Below are positions 25,849 to 33,690 of a stretch of 64,000 bases of DNA, piece by piece. The notes under the pieces are model-generated. The model ran no database searches and was not told the DNA's origin. It saw only the letters and a program-made list of their open reading frames with translations. Every line of letters begins with the position of its first letter. The first letter of the stretch is position 1. This stretch comes from Oxalobacteraceae bacterium UBA6018 (GTDB taxonomy: Bacteria > Pseudomonadota > Gammaproteobacteria > Burkholderiales > Burkholderiaceae_D), in the NCBI GenBank assembly GCA_002428015.1, contig DIZW01000066.1, forward strand, positions 11,418-75,417, given 5' to 3'. The position numbers and the translations under genes were made by a program.

Positions 25849-27653
25849 CGGATCAACTCCTTGCCGGTCGATTGCGACACGATAGTCAATTGGGTGAACG
25901 TGTTCAGGTGCGCGTTGAGGCCGAGGAAATGATCGATAACTTGCGCGAACAAATGGACGCCGCTACCCACGAATGCCGCTTCGTCGACGGTGAGGCGCAC
26001 GGCGATGCCATGGGCCCGCGCGCCGCCGTGCTCGTCCTTGAGCCAGGCGCGCGCGGTTTTGTGTGCGATCGCGGTGACGCCGCCAATCTGGCGCTGCGTG
26101 ACGTTCGATTGCGGCAGGTTGTGCAGCGCCAGCAGTTCGGTGAACGCTTCGAGGTCGGGATGGGCCATCGCTTGCAGGTTGAGTGAGAGCATCGCGATCA
26201 GGCGCCAATGCGCACCGGCCGCAAATCGATAGGTTGGCGTCGGCTTGCGCAGCAGGCGGATCGGATGATTGTTCGGCCAGCCTTCCATCCGCAGGTCGCC
26301 GCCGGGCGCCCCCATCGGCAGGGCGGTCGGCAGGTCGCGGTTGGTGCAGCTGAGGTCGATGGAGACGCTCGCCGTCTCGACCGCGAGCGGGTCCAGGTCG
26401 ATGTCCACGAGCACGATGCGGGTCTCGTAGCCGGGGCTGGTCTGGGCCATGAGCTCGTCGCGGCGGGTGGTGTAGTAGTGGCCTTTGCGTACCCCGGCCA
26501 GCCCGTGGCGCAGCGAATAATAGGGATGGAACTGGGTTACGGTTGTGCCCCTGGGGGTGTCGCGCACGACACGCACGGCGTCAACGCTATGGATGTCGTA
26601 CGCCGCCGCGTGCTGGGCGCAGGCAAGCAGGGCGTAGTCCGTCTTGGTATGGGTGAGGTCGATGGGCGACGCAGGGCGCGGGAACAGGTTGATCACGGGC
26701 GTGCATGAAAGCAGCAGGTGTTGGCTCGACAGTGGCCCAAGGGCGCGGGCGGCGAGCGAGGACGGTTCCGTACCGCGCACCGCCAGATGCAGGCCCACGC
26801 GCTGACCTTGCGGGGACAGGTGGGAACAAAGCACGGCCATGTCGATGTCGAAGAAATTGAACTTCTCGAGACACGCGAAATATTCCGTCAGCAGGCGGAA
26901 CGCGGGATGCGATGCAGCCCTGACCGGTATGAGTGCCTCGTCCGGGGCGAAGCCAACCGCCGCAACCGGCACCTGCGGCAGGCGTAGCCACCGGCCGTCT
27001 TCCACTTCGACGAAGGCGGCGATGGTGTTCATGAACAGCGTGTCGCGCAGCGCCGCGCGCAGGGATGGGTCGCCATCGATGAAGACGCGCAGCGTTTGCA
27101 GCGCAAGTTCACCCAATGAACGGGTGGCGGACAGCCCTTCGATGACGATATCGACAATTGCGGTCGTTCCGGCCGGCGTAACCATGCCCGGTGGCGCGCT
27201 GTTGGGCGACGCGAACCGGACGCTGGCAAGGCGCACCGGCGCCACAGTGACGGGATAGGCGGTGCGAAACTGGCAGACGACGCCGTCCTGGGCCGCAGCG
27301 TTGAGGCGCGTGCCGCGCGGGACCACCGTCACTTCATTGACGGTTTTTGCGCTGGCGCCGCTGTAGTCGATGCGCGCCACCGACGTCGACGGGAATGGCT
27401 GCACATAGTGCGGATAGTTGATGCCCAGGAGGGCCTCGGTGAACTGGGGATAGTTGTCCTCCAGCTGCTTGAGTATTTTCGCGCCCAGCATCACCACCGC
27501 GGCGACGATACGCTGCACGGCAGGATCGGTGCATTCGCTGTCACCGAGGCCGAGCACGCCCGCGAGTTGGGGGTACTGTTGGTTGAACTCGTCCACCATG
27601 GCAGCTGTGTTGGCGTGTTCGCGCTCATAGTACGGCAGGATGGCATCGATCAT
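25812..27653 (-). CDS. tssF: Type VI secretion baseplate protein TssF
   Basis: 613 residues, close to full family length. The N-terminus YYEREHANTAAMVDEFNQQY (the YxxEL-like opening), PRGTRLNAAAQDGVVCQFRT, LEKFNFFDIDMAVLC and TPVINLFPRPASPIDLTHTK are recognisable landmarks of TssF/VasA/ImpG. It forms wedges with TssG and TssK in the cytoplasmic baseplate. The ORF appears intact, unlike tssG. Start overlaps the tssE stop by four bases (ATGA). No partner genes tssK, B, C or hcp lie in the window, so it is probably non-functional or relies on distant genes. Confidence 0.9.
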   Translation of the reverse strand: MIDAILPYYEREHANTAAMVDEFNQQYPQLAGVLGLGDSECTDPAVQRIVAAVVMLGAKILKQLEDNYPQFTEALLGINYPHYVQPFPSTSVARIDYSGASAKTVNEVTVVPRGTRLNAAAQDGVVCQFRTAYPVTVAPVRLASVRFASPNSAPPGMVTPAGTTAIVDIVIEGLSATRSLGELALQTLRVFIDGDPSLRAALRDTLFMNTIAAFVEVEDGRWLRLPQVPVAAVGFAPDEALIPVRAASHPAFRLLTEYFACLEKFNFFDIDMAVLCSHLSPQGQRVGLHLAVRGTEPSSLAARALGPLSSQHLLLSCTPVINLFPRPASPIDLTHTKTDYALLACAQHAAAYDIHSVDAVRVVRDTPRGTTVTQFHPYYSLRHGLAGVRKGHYYTTRRDELMAQTSPGYETRIVLVDIDLDPLAVETASVSIDLSCTNRDLPTALPMGAPGGDLRMEGWPNNHPIRLLRKPTPTYRFAAGAHWRLIAMLSLNLQAMAHPDLEAFTELLALHNLPQSNVTQRQIGGVTAIAHKTARAWLKDEHGGARAHGIAVRLTVDEAAFVGSGVHLFAQVIDHFLGLNAHLNTFTQLTIVSQSTGKELIRCMPRSGHFALA

Positions 27654-28156
27654 GGCCGCAGCTCCGCGTTGCGGCGCACTGACGTGGTCTGGCTGACCGA
27701 ATATTGCAGGGTCGATGGCTGCAGCATGGCGTTGAACTCAATCTGCTCGGTCAACGCATGGCCCTTGAGCGTGGCCTGTATGACGAAGTCGAGGCGGTTG
27801 GTCGCGCCGGGCCGCATGACCACGCCGGCCCGTACGTTGAACAACCGTGGTTCGAAGCGGTCGATCACTTGCTTCAAATACGCGCAGATGATGTCGCGGT
27901 CCTCACTGCTGCCCAGGCACAACGCGGCGAAGTCCATCAGGCCGAAGTTGAGAATCGAATGGCGGCACGCTTTGTAACGGTCCAAGGTGCCGGCCGGCAG
28001 CGCGACGCGGGTGTTGAACAGGTCCTCGAGGTCGCGCGCGATCGAGGCCTTCAGTTCAGATAGCGTTTGACGACTGCTGTTGCCGCGCCGCTCGCCTTCT
28101 TCGCCGGCGGCCATCAGACGATCCCAAATGCTCGACGCAAGAGAAGGATTTTGCAT
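27650..28156 (-). CDS. tssE: Type VI secretion baseplate protein TssE
   Basis: 168 residues of the gp25-like lysozyme family. Family features: SIWDRLMAAGEE at the N-terminus (usual LFERL region), SIARDLEDLFNTR, LNFGLMDF, and the gp25 core IDRFEPRLFNVRAGVV (typical IxxFEPRL). TssE initiates sheath assembly on the baseplate. GGAG lies six bases before the ATG at 28156; the in-frame TTG at 28168 is not needed. First gene of the tssE-F-G fragment; no sheath or hcp gene precedes it, as would be usual. Confidence 0.9.
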   Translation of the reverse strand: MQNPSLASSIWDRLMAAGEEGERRGNSSRQTLSELKASIARDLEDLFNTRVALPAGTLDRYKACRHSILNFGLMDFAALCLGSSEDRDIICAYLKQVIDRFEPRLFNVRAGVVMRPGATNRLDFVIQATLKGHALTEQIEFNAMLQPSTLQYSVSQTTSVRRNAELRP

Positions 28157-28444
28157 GCACGACTCCAATTATTTGACCGCTAGCCATTGCGGGCATAAAC
28201 AATAAAAGCCGAGTATCACTTAACTGCTGGTGGGAAACTTGCGCTAGGACAAAGGGACGACCGCTGCCGTCGCTCGCGATAAAACGCCTCACCTGTCCCA
28301 TGATCTGGCGATGAGACCGGCGACGGCCTGCAACGTCTGCTTACATCCCTTACATTGGCAATCGTCAACGAAATGCGGTCTGCAGACATTATTGGAGCAT
28401 GCGGTGCGATGATGCGCCGCCCCCACAGGCCAGGAGAAAAAACC

Positions 28445-28930
28445 ATGAAAACCACTTCTTTGCTGCTCGCAGGTTTATTGTCCGTGATGGGTGCCAGCGC
28501 GTTCGCGCAAGGCAGCCCCGTCAGCGAAGTCAAGGCCGACAACGCCGCGGTCCGTCATGAGACCCGCGAAATCCAGGCCGACCGCCGCGCGGTCCACCAT
28601 GACAACGTCGCCATCGCAGTGGAAAAGCGCGACATCGCGCATGACAAGAACGTCGCGACGATCGAACAGCACGACGCGCCGCGCGCCCAGCACCGCGAAG
28701 ACGCGCTGATCGCCAAGGGCGACCTGGCCGATGCGCAGAAGGTCGACAAAGTGCGCCACCACGAATTGAACGAGGCAAAAATCGCGCGCCGCGATGCTAG
28801 CCATGACCGTCGCGTCATCGCCATCGAAAAGCGTAAACGTGCACACACCATCGACGCCGTGGCCGACGAACACGCCGAGCGCAGGACGGCCTTGGCCAAG
28901 CGTAACCACGACGCCGCCGAACTCCACTGA
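28445..28930 (+). CDS. Exported, highly charged His/Asp/Arg-rich protein, unknown
   Basis: 161 residues. A signal peptide (KTTSLLLAGLLSVMGASAFA) leads into a mature chain that is almost entirely charged and helical, with a repeated pattern of alternating acidic and basic residues and His pairs: VRHETREIQADRRAVHHDNV, AVEKRDIAHDKNVATIEQHD, ARRDASHDRRVIAIEKRKR. No cysteine, almost no aromatic residues. No known domain is recognised. It could form a single helix or coiled coil in the periplasm; metal binding by the many histidines is only a guess. AGGAG precedes the ATG, which is chosen over an ATG at 28355. Confidence 0.75.
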   Translation: MKTTSLLLAGLLSVMGASAFAQGSPVSEVKADNAAVRHETREIQADRRAVHHDNVAIAVEKRDIAHDKNVATIEQHDAPRAQHREDALIAKGDLADAQKVDKVRHHELNEAKIARRDASHDRRVIAIEKRKRAHTIDAVADEHAERRTALAKRNHDAAELH

Positions 28931-29102
28931 TGGTCTTCCCCGGGCGGACAGCGCCGCCGGGGTGAGCGCTAGTGTCATCGCAGGAATGCGATATGAATGA
29001 CGAGCCGGCGTCAGCGTGCCTTGCTGGCGCCGGTGGAGAACCATCATTAAGACCTTGGTGCATCGCGCATCCCACGTATTACCCGTTAGGAGTTACACCG
29101 CT

Positions 29103-29339
29103 ATGAAAACCAAACTGCTCTCTCTGTCGCTGATGATCTCGCTCGCATCGGTCGCCGGCGCATCGAACGCTGGCTGCCTCAAAGGCGCGCTCATTGGTGG
29201 CGTCGCCGGGCACGTCGCCCATCACCACGCGCTCGTCGGCGCGGCTGCCGGTTGTGTGATCGGCCACCACATGAGCAAGAAGAAGGAACATCAGCAGGCT
29301 GTTCAGGCTTCGCACGCGCGAACGACCGCGACCAGGTAA
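29103..29339 (+). CDS. Small exported glycine-zipper protein
   Basis: 78 residues. A signal peptide (KTKLLSLSLMISLASVAGAS) precedes CLKGALIGGVAGHVAHHHAL and VGAAAGCVIGHHMSKKKEHQ, a short glycine zipper with many His residues and two Cys. Comparable small periplasmic proteins are common in Massilia-like genomes; function unknown. TTAGGAG lies upstream of the ATG. The next 120 bp to the esterase gene hold nothing recognisable. Confidence 0.75.
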   Translation: MKTKLLSLSLMISLASVAGASNAGCLKGALIGGVAGHVAHHHALVGAAAGCVIGHHMSKKKEHQQAVQASHARTTATR

Positions 29340-29462
29340 TTTATTTACCGGCGTCCTTGCCGCTCAGCCTGTGCGGCAAGGCGAAACGATGGTGAATACG
29401 AATCCGAACACGGGACTGACTCATCCGCTTATCGGCTTGCCCAGCCGGCCTCTACGACCAGC

Positions 29463-30716
29463 CTAGTAAAGCGCCGGCGTCGTCCAGTCGATCCAGGCAC
29501 GCGCATCGGTGGAGAACTTGCCATCGGTCTTTTGAATGTCGGTGTCCACGCTGGCATCACCAATCAAAAACTTTTGCACGAAGCGATTGACGTCGCCGAA
29601 CTGCGACGCCGGCAACTGGCAGTGGTTGTGCCCGCCGACCTGGGAGATGCCCATCGCGTCGGGCACACCGAGTGCTTTCCAGACCTCGCGCGCGGCGACC
29701 GCGTTGATGTACGCGCTTTGATTGCCTAGCCATTCCATGGACGTGTTTTCGAGCACCAGCAAGGCGCGCGGCGCGATCAGGCCCATCACGGAATGCTGGT
29801 CGAACGGCAGACGCGCGGCGGCGGACCCGAACTGTTTGAAGCTGTCCGTGAACCAGACGTTCTCCTGCACGATCTCGCGCAAGGTTTGCACGTTCTGCCC
29901 CGCCGCTAGCTGAGCGTCGGACACACGCCAGCCGGCCGCGCCGCCCGAGCCCGATTCCTGGGCGATCGTCAGGCGCAGGCGCTCGTCGAACGCGCCGGCG
30001 ACGATCGCGCCTTTGCCGTTGCGCGAGCAGCCAGTCACGCCAAGCCGGCTGGGGTCGATGCGCGCGGCCGGCGTGTGCTCGATGGCGTCGATCAAACGGC
30101 TCACGCCCCATGCCCAGGCCGTCATCGCGCTGGCCGGATGGTCGCTCCCGTAGAGCTCGTAGAACTTGCCCTTGCCGCGAGAGCCGGCATTGAGCTGCTG
30201 GCCGATATCGTTGTTGGGGAAACTGATAAGCGCGATCCCATGTCGCAGCAGTTCTTCGTTATTCAAACTGACGGCGCCCATCCCGATCAGGGCGGGATAG
30301 GGCGCATGGCCGGTTTGCGGCAAGCGGATCTTCACGGCGAAGGACATGGTCTTGCCGTCGTGGTCCACGCTGACGAGCAACTCGCTGGCCTCGACGCTGG
30401 TGCGCACGGATTGCGGCGCTGGCGGCTTGGTTCCGAGCTCGTAGTGCTGGACCTGGGCCGACAACTGCGCTCGACGGCACGCCCATTCCTGCACTGTCTG
30501 CACCCGCTTTCCGTTTGCGAGCAGGAATGGATCGGGCAGCTTCGCGATGGCCGGCAATTCGGCATAGCCAGGCAAGGCCGCTGCCGCGCACCGGTCGGCC
30601 GGCTGGGCCTCGCGGGGTCGCGCATTTTCCACCGCGACCTTGCTGCTCATGTGCCCAGCACACCCCGAAAGGCAAAGCCCAAGCAGAACGACCCATAGCC
30701 GATTTCTCGCGTGCAT
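29463..30716 (-). CDS. Glucuronoyl esterase (CE15) lipoprotein
   Basis: 417 residues. A lipobox (VVLLGLCLSGCAG) suggests outer-membrane or periplasmic anchoring. The catalytic serine motif GVTGCSRNGKGA is the CE15 signature; the acid lies in LTIAQESGSGG and the histidine in QVGGHNHCQLPASQ. CE15 enzymes cleave ester bonds between lignin alcohols and 4-O-methyl-glucuronic acid on xylan. The location beside two pectate lyases and a TonB receptor supports a plant-cell-wall role. The substrate is inferred from family only; bacterial members differ in size and specificity. Confidence 0.85.
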   Translation of the reverse strand: MHARNRLWVVLLGLCLSGCAGHMSSKVAVENARPREAQPADRCAAAALPGYAELPAIAKLPDPFLLANGKRVQTVQEWACRRAQLSAQVQHYELGTKPPAPQSVRTSVEASELLVSVDHDGKTMSFAVKIRLPQTGHAPYPALIGMGAVSLNNEELLRHGIALISFPNNDIGQQLNAGSRGKGKFYELYGSDHPASAMTAWAWGVSRLIDAIEHTPAARIDPSRLGVTGCSRNGKGAIVAGAFDERLRLTIAQESGSGGAAGWRVSDAQLAAGQNVQTLREIVQENVWFTDSFKQFGSAAARLPFDQHSVMGLIAPRALLVLENTSMEWLGNQSAYINAVAAREVWKALGVPDAMGISQVGGHNHCQLPASQFGDVNRFVQKFLIGDASVDTDIQKTDGKFSTDARAWIDWTTPALY

Positions 30717-31114
30717 GAACGCCCCATCCCGTTTTTGATTGACCGATCAGCGAATATACCACCGCGCTTCCAACCACATCAGCTCCCCCTTCGACTGGAA
30801 GACGCAGTGGTCGGCACGTTCATGTCGCGTGCGGCATACGGACATTCGATCATCAAATTGATTTTTTATCATCAAGAAATTTCCCGCGTTCACGAAACCT
30901 TGACGCATGTCCTATGCCTCCTTCGCTGTTTCGCTGGCGGCTCATTCTGCCGTGCACGTTGGGCGCGCGTGGCACCAGCGTGTTAACCAGCAAAACCTGG
31001 TGAAGCGGACGAGTTGACGAAAGCCGTAAATATGGCTGACCATCCCTAATCGAAATATCAAGTATTCATAAAAACCATGACTTCAAAGTCATTCATTTTC
31101 GGAGACATCAATTC
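30717..31114. other. Divergent intergenic region, CE15 and pectate lyase
   Basis: 398 bp between divergent starts, visibly more AT-rich in its centre (30840-30900) and right end (31020-31110). It carries the palindrome ATGACTT-CA-AAGTCAT (31077-31092). A frame on + (30711-30986) has no ribosome-binding site or plausible protein, so I see no gene. Promoters for both genes must lie here; no -35/-10 pair is clear. Confidence 0.6.
31077..31092. promoter_or_regulatory. Perfect palindrome upstream of the pectate lyase, candidate operator
   Basis: ATGACTT and AAGTCAT flank a CA dinucleotide, 22 bp before the ATG of the pectate lyase. The position suggests a regulator site or leader hairpin. No regulator is assigned. 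Confidence 0.4.
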
Positions 31115-32719
31115 ATGAATTCACCACACATCACATCGGTAGAACGACGTTTATCAGCGTGGAAAAAAGCCGTGCTGGCAGTGGGCGTGATCGCGCCCTT
31201 GCTGTTCACGGCGAGCGCCGCGCAGGCGGCAAATTGCACGTCGCCGGCGCTCGACGGCACTCTGTACAGCGTTGCCAACCTGGGCTCGGGCAAGGTGCTC
31301 GACATCGTCAACGGATCGCTGCAATCGGGCGCCAACGTCCAGCAATGGGGTTACGCCGGCAGCGCCAACCAGCAGTTCTATGTGCATAACCTCGGCAACG
31401 GCTACTGGAGCATCCAGGGCAAGCAAAGCGGCCTGCTGTTCGATGTGCTGAACCAGTCGCTCGACGAGGGTGCGAAGGTGGTCCAGTGGGCCTCCAACGG
31501 CGGCTATAACCAGCAGTGGCAATTGAAGCGCTCGACCACGGGCGCCTACAACGTCGTGGCCCGCCATTCCGGCAAATCCTTGACCATCGCCGACAATAAC
31601 GACGGCTCCCTGGCCTACCAGGCGACCGACAAGGCGACCGGCTATCAACGCTGGTTCTTCAATCCCGTTTCCGGCAGCTGCGGCCTACCGGACGGCTTCG
31701 CGTCGCAATCGGGCCCGGACGGCCTGAGCACGACCACCGGTGGCGGCACCGCGGCGCCGGTGACGGTGACGTCCTGCAGCGCGCTGGTGAGCGCCTTGCA
31801 ATCGAGCTCGCCGGCGGTGGTGCAGATCCCCGCCGGAACAACCATCGATTGCCGCACGCCGGACCGCTCGCAAAGCGCCTGCGCCGTGGCCTGTCCAAGC
31901 TATCAGGACCCGGGCAAGACCACCTACCGCATTCCGGTGGGGACGCAGACCTGCGTGTCGCTCGGTTCGGTCGACGAGACGCGTTACGCGCGCACACGCA
32001 ACGAAATCAACATCAGCGTGGCGTCGAACAAGACGCTGGTGGGCCTGGACCAGGCTTCCAAGCTGGTGGGGGCGACCGTCAACCTGACGAACGCCAAGAA
32101 CGTCATCGTCCGCAACCTGTCGATCGAGAATGTGAACCCTGGCCTGGTGGAAGCCGGCGACGGTATCACCTTGAGCAATTCGAGCCATATCTGGATCGAC
32201 CACGTGCACTTCAGCCTGATCAGCGACGGCCACATCGATATCCAGAACAGCCGCAACGTGACCCTGAGCTGGAATCGCTTTGACGGCATCAATCCGGCCG
32301 TGTGCGCCAACCAGCACTGGTACACCAACCTGGTGCAGGATTCCCAGGTCACGCTGCACCATAATTTCTGGTACAAGACGGGCGGGCGCAATCCGAAACT
32401 CGATGGCAGCGCGACGCGTGCCCACCTGTACAACAACTACTGGCAGGACATCACCTACTTCGCAATCAACGCCGACCACAGCGCGCAGGGAAAGATCGAA
32501 GCGGACTATTTCGCCAATTCGGCCAAGCCGCACTGGAACGCGGGCACCGGCCTGCTCGACGCGAATGTGGCGTCGAACCGCTACACCGGCGTGTCCGCCA
32601 CGGATGCCTACAAAGACACGGGGGCCACGGTGTTCACCGATATCGTCATGTACCCGTACACGCTCGATAACGTGGACAATCTGCCGACCCAGGTGCCGAA
32701 CGGGGCCGGCCCGCGCTGA
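31115..32719 (+). CDS. Pectate lyase (PL1) with ricin-type lectin domain
   Basis: 534 residues, secreted. Signal region ~1-38 (LAVGVIAPLLFTASAAQA). Residues ~40-188 form a ricin-B/CBM13-like beta-trefoil with repeats around GKVLDIVNGSLQSGANVQQW, GLLFDVLNQSLDEGAKVVQW and GKSLTIADNNDGSLAYQ. A Gly/Thr linker leads to the PL1 beta-helix (residues ~215-530): NKTLVGL, HIWIDHVHFSLISDGHIDIQ, WYKTGGRNPKL. Conserved Asp Ca ligands and the catalytic Arg are consistent. It cleaves polygalacturonate by beta-elimination. GGAGA lies nine bases before ATG. It faces xthA, tail to tail. Confidence 0.9.
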   Translation: MNSPHITSVERRLSAWKKAVLAVGVIAPLLFTASAAQAANCTSPALDGTLYSVANLGSGKVLDIVNGSLQSGANVQQWGYAGSANQQFYVHNLGNGYWSIQGKQSGLLFDVLNQSLDEGAKVVQWASNGGYNQQWQLKRSTTGAYNVVARHSGKSLTIADNNDGSLAYQATDKATGYQRWFFNPVSGSCGLPDGFASQSGPDGLSTTTGGGTAAPVTVTSCSALVSALQSSSPAVVQIPAGTTIDCRTPDRSQSACAVACPSYQDPGKTTYRIPVGTQTCVSLGSVDETRYARTRNEINISVASNKTLVGLDQASKLVGATVNLTNAKNVIVRNLSIENVNPGLVEAGDGITLSNSSHIWIDHVHFSLISDGHIDIQNSRNVTLSWNRFDGINPAVCANQHWYTNLVQDSQVTLHHNFWYKTGGRNPKLDGSATRAHLYNNYWQDITYFAINADHSAQGKIEADYFANSAKPHWNAGTGLLDANVASNRYTGVSATDAYKDTGATVFTDIVMYPYTLDNVDNLPTQVPNGAGPR

Positions 32720-32730
32720 GGCGAAGATCC

Positions 32731-32758
32731 GCCGGCGGCTGCTTCAACCGCCGCCGGC
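32731..32758. terminator. GC hairpin between pectate lyase and xthA
   Basis: GCCGGCGGC (32731-32739) pairs perfectly with GCCGCCGGC (32750-32758). No T-run follows on either strand, so it may stall or stabilise ends rather than terminate on its own. It sits 11 bp after one stop and 5 bp before the other. Confidence 0.5.
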
Positions 32759-32763
32759 GCAGT

Positions 32764-33549
32764 TCAGGCCTTGCTGTCCAACGCCAGTTCGATCCAGGTG
32801 GGCGCGTGGTCGCTCGGTTTCTCGCGCGCGCGCACGTCGCGGTCGACGCCGGCCGCCTTCAGCGCGCCGGACAGCGCGGGACTGAGCAGCAGGTGGTCGA
32901 TGCGCAGGCCTGCATCGCGCCCGAAGGCGTTGCGAAAGTAGTCCCAGAACGTATAGATTCGCTCGCCCGGAAACATGGTGCGCAGCGAATCGGTCCAGCC
33001 CTGGGCCACCAACCGGTGGAAAGCGTCGCGCGTCTCCGGGCGGAACAGCGCGTCGTTCACCCAGCGCTCGGGTTTGTAGACGTCGATATCGGTCGGCATG
33101 ACATTGAAGTCGCCCGCCAGCACCACCGGCGCCCCGCTGTCGATCAAGCGCGCGGCGTGGGTGATGAGGCGTTCGAACCACTGCAGTTTGTAATCGAATT
33201 TCGGCCCCGGCGCGGGATTGCCGTTGGGCAGATACAGGCAGGCGATCAGCACACCATTGACCACCGCCTCGATATAGCGGCTCTGCTCGTCGTCGGGGTC
33301 GCCCGGCAGGCCGCGCCCCACTTCCAGCGGCAGTTCGCCCCTGGCCAGGATCGCCACCCCATTCCAGCTTTTTTGCCCGTGCCAGATGGCCTGGTAGCCG
33401 GCCTCGTTGATGGCGGCCTCGGGGAACTTCTCCTGCGGCGCCTTCAGCTCTTGCAGGCAGGCCACGTCGGGCTGCTTCTCGCCCAGCCATTGCAGCAGTG
33501 CCGGCAGGCGGCTGGTGATTCCATTGACGTTGAAGGTGGCGATCAGCAT
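32764..33549 (-). CDS. xthA: Exodeoxyribonuclease III
   Basis: 261 residues of the Xth/EEP family. The catalytic residues are visible: Asn in ATFNVNGITSR, Glu in CLQELKAPQEKFP, AGDFNVMPTDIDVY with Asp/Asn, and the final PSDHAPTWIEL. It acts on AP sites and 3' ends during base-excision repair. The frame extends to 33660; the ATG at 33549 gives the correct N-terminus MLIATFNVNG. It stands between a pectate lyase and a TonB receptor without functional link, and a terminator separates it from the receptor gene upstream on the same strand. Confidence 0.94.
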   Translation of the reverse strand: MLIATFNVNGITSRLPALLQWLGEKQPDVACLQELKAPQEKFPEAAINEAGYQAIWHGQKSWNGVAILARGELPLEVGRGLPGDPDDEQSRYIEAVVNGVLIACLYLPNGNPAPGPKFDYKLQWFERLITHAARLIDSGAPVVLAGDFNVMPTDIDVYKPERWVNDALFRPETRDAFHRLVAQGWTDSLRTMFPGERIYTFWDYFRNAFGRDAGLRIDHLLLSPALSGALKAAGVDRDVRAREKPSDHAPTWIELALDSKA

Positions 33550-33618
33550 GGCGGCTCCGGTGGATGAGGTCTCTACGCTATTTTGACCGCAGACGAGCTT
33601 AGCGCGCCGCACGAATGC

Positions 33619-33653
33619 AAAAAGGCCGCGCCCCCCTTGCGGAAGGCGCGGCC
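33619..33653 (-). terminator. Intrinsic terminator of the TonB-receptor gene
   Basis: On the minus strand GGCCGCGCC pairs with GGCGCGGCC (33653-33645 with 33632-33624) followed by TTTTT (33623-33619). It lies 37 bp after the receptor stop. Confidence 0.88.
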
Positions 33654-33690
33654 CGGTCAAGGCTGCGGGCGAACCGGGCTGCCCCCGGCC

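Noticed and set aside
30711..30986. 91-codon + frame between CE15 and the pectate lyase
   Set aside because: No ribosome site, overlaps the CE15 start, and reads unlike a real protein.
24101..31000. Complete genomic island flanked by att repeats at tRNA-Lys
   Set aside because: I found no second copy of the tRNA 3' end downstream and no integrase; the island idea remains only a possibility.
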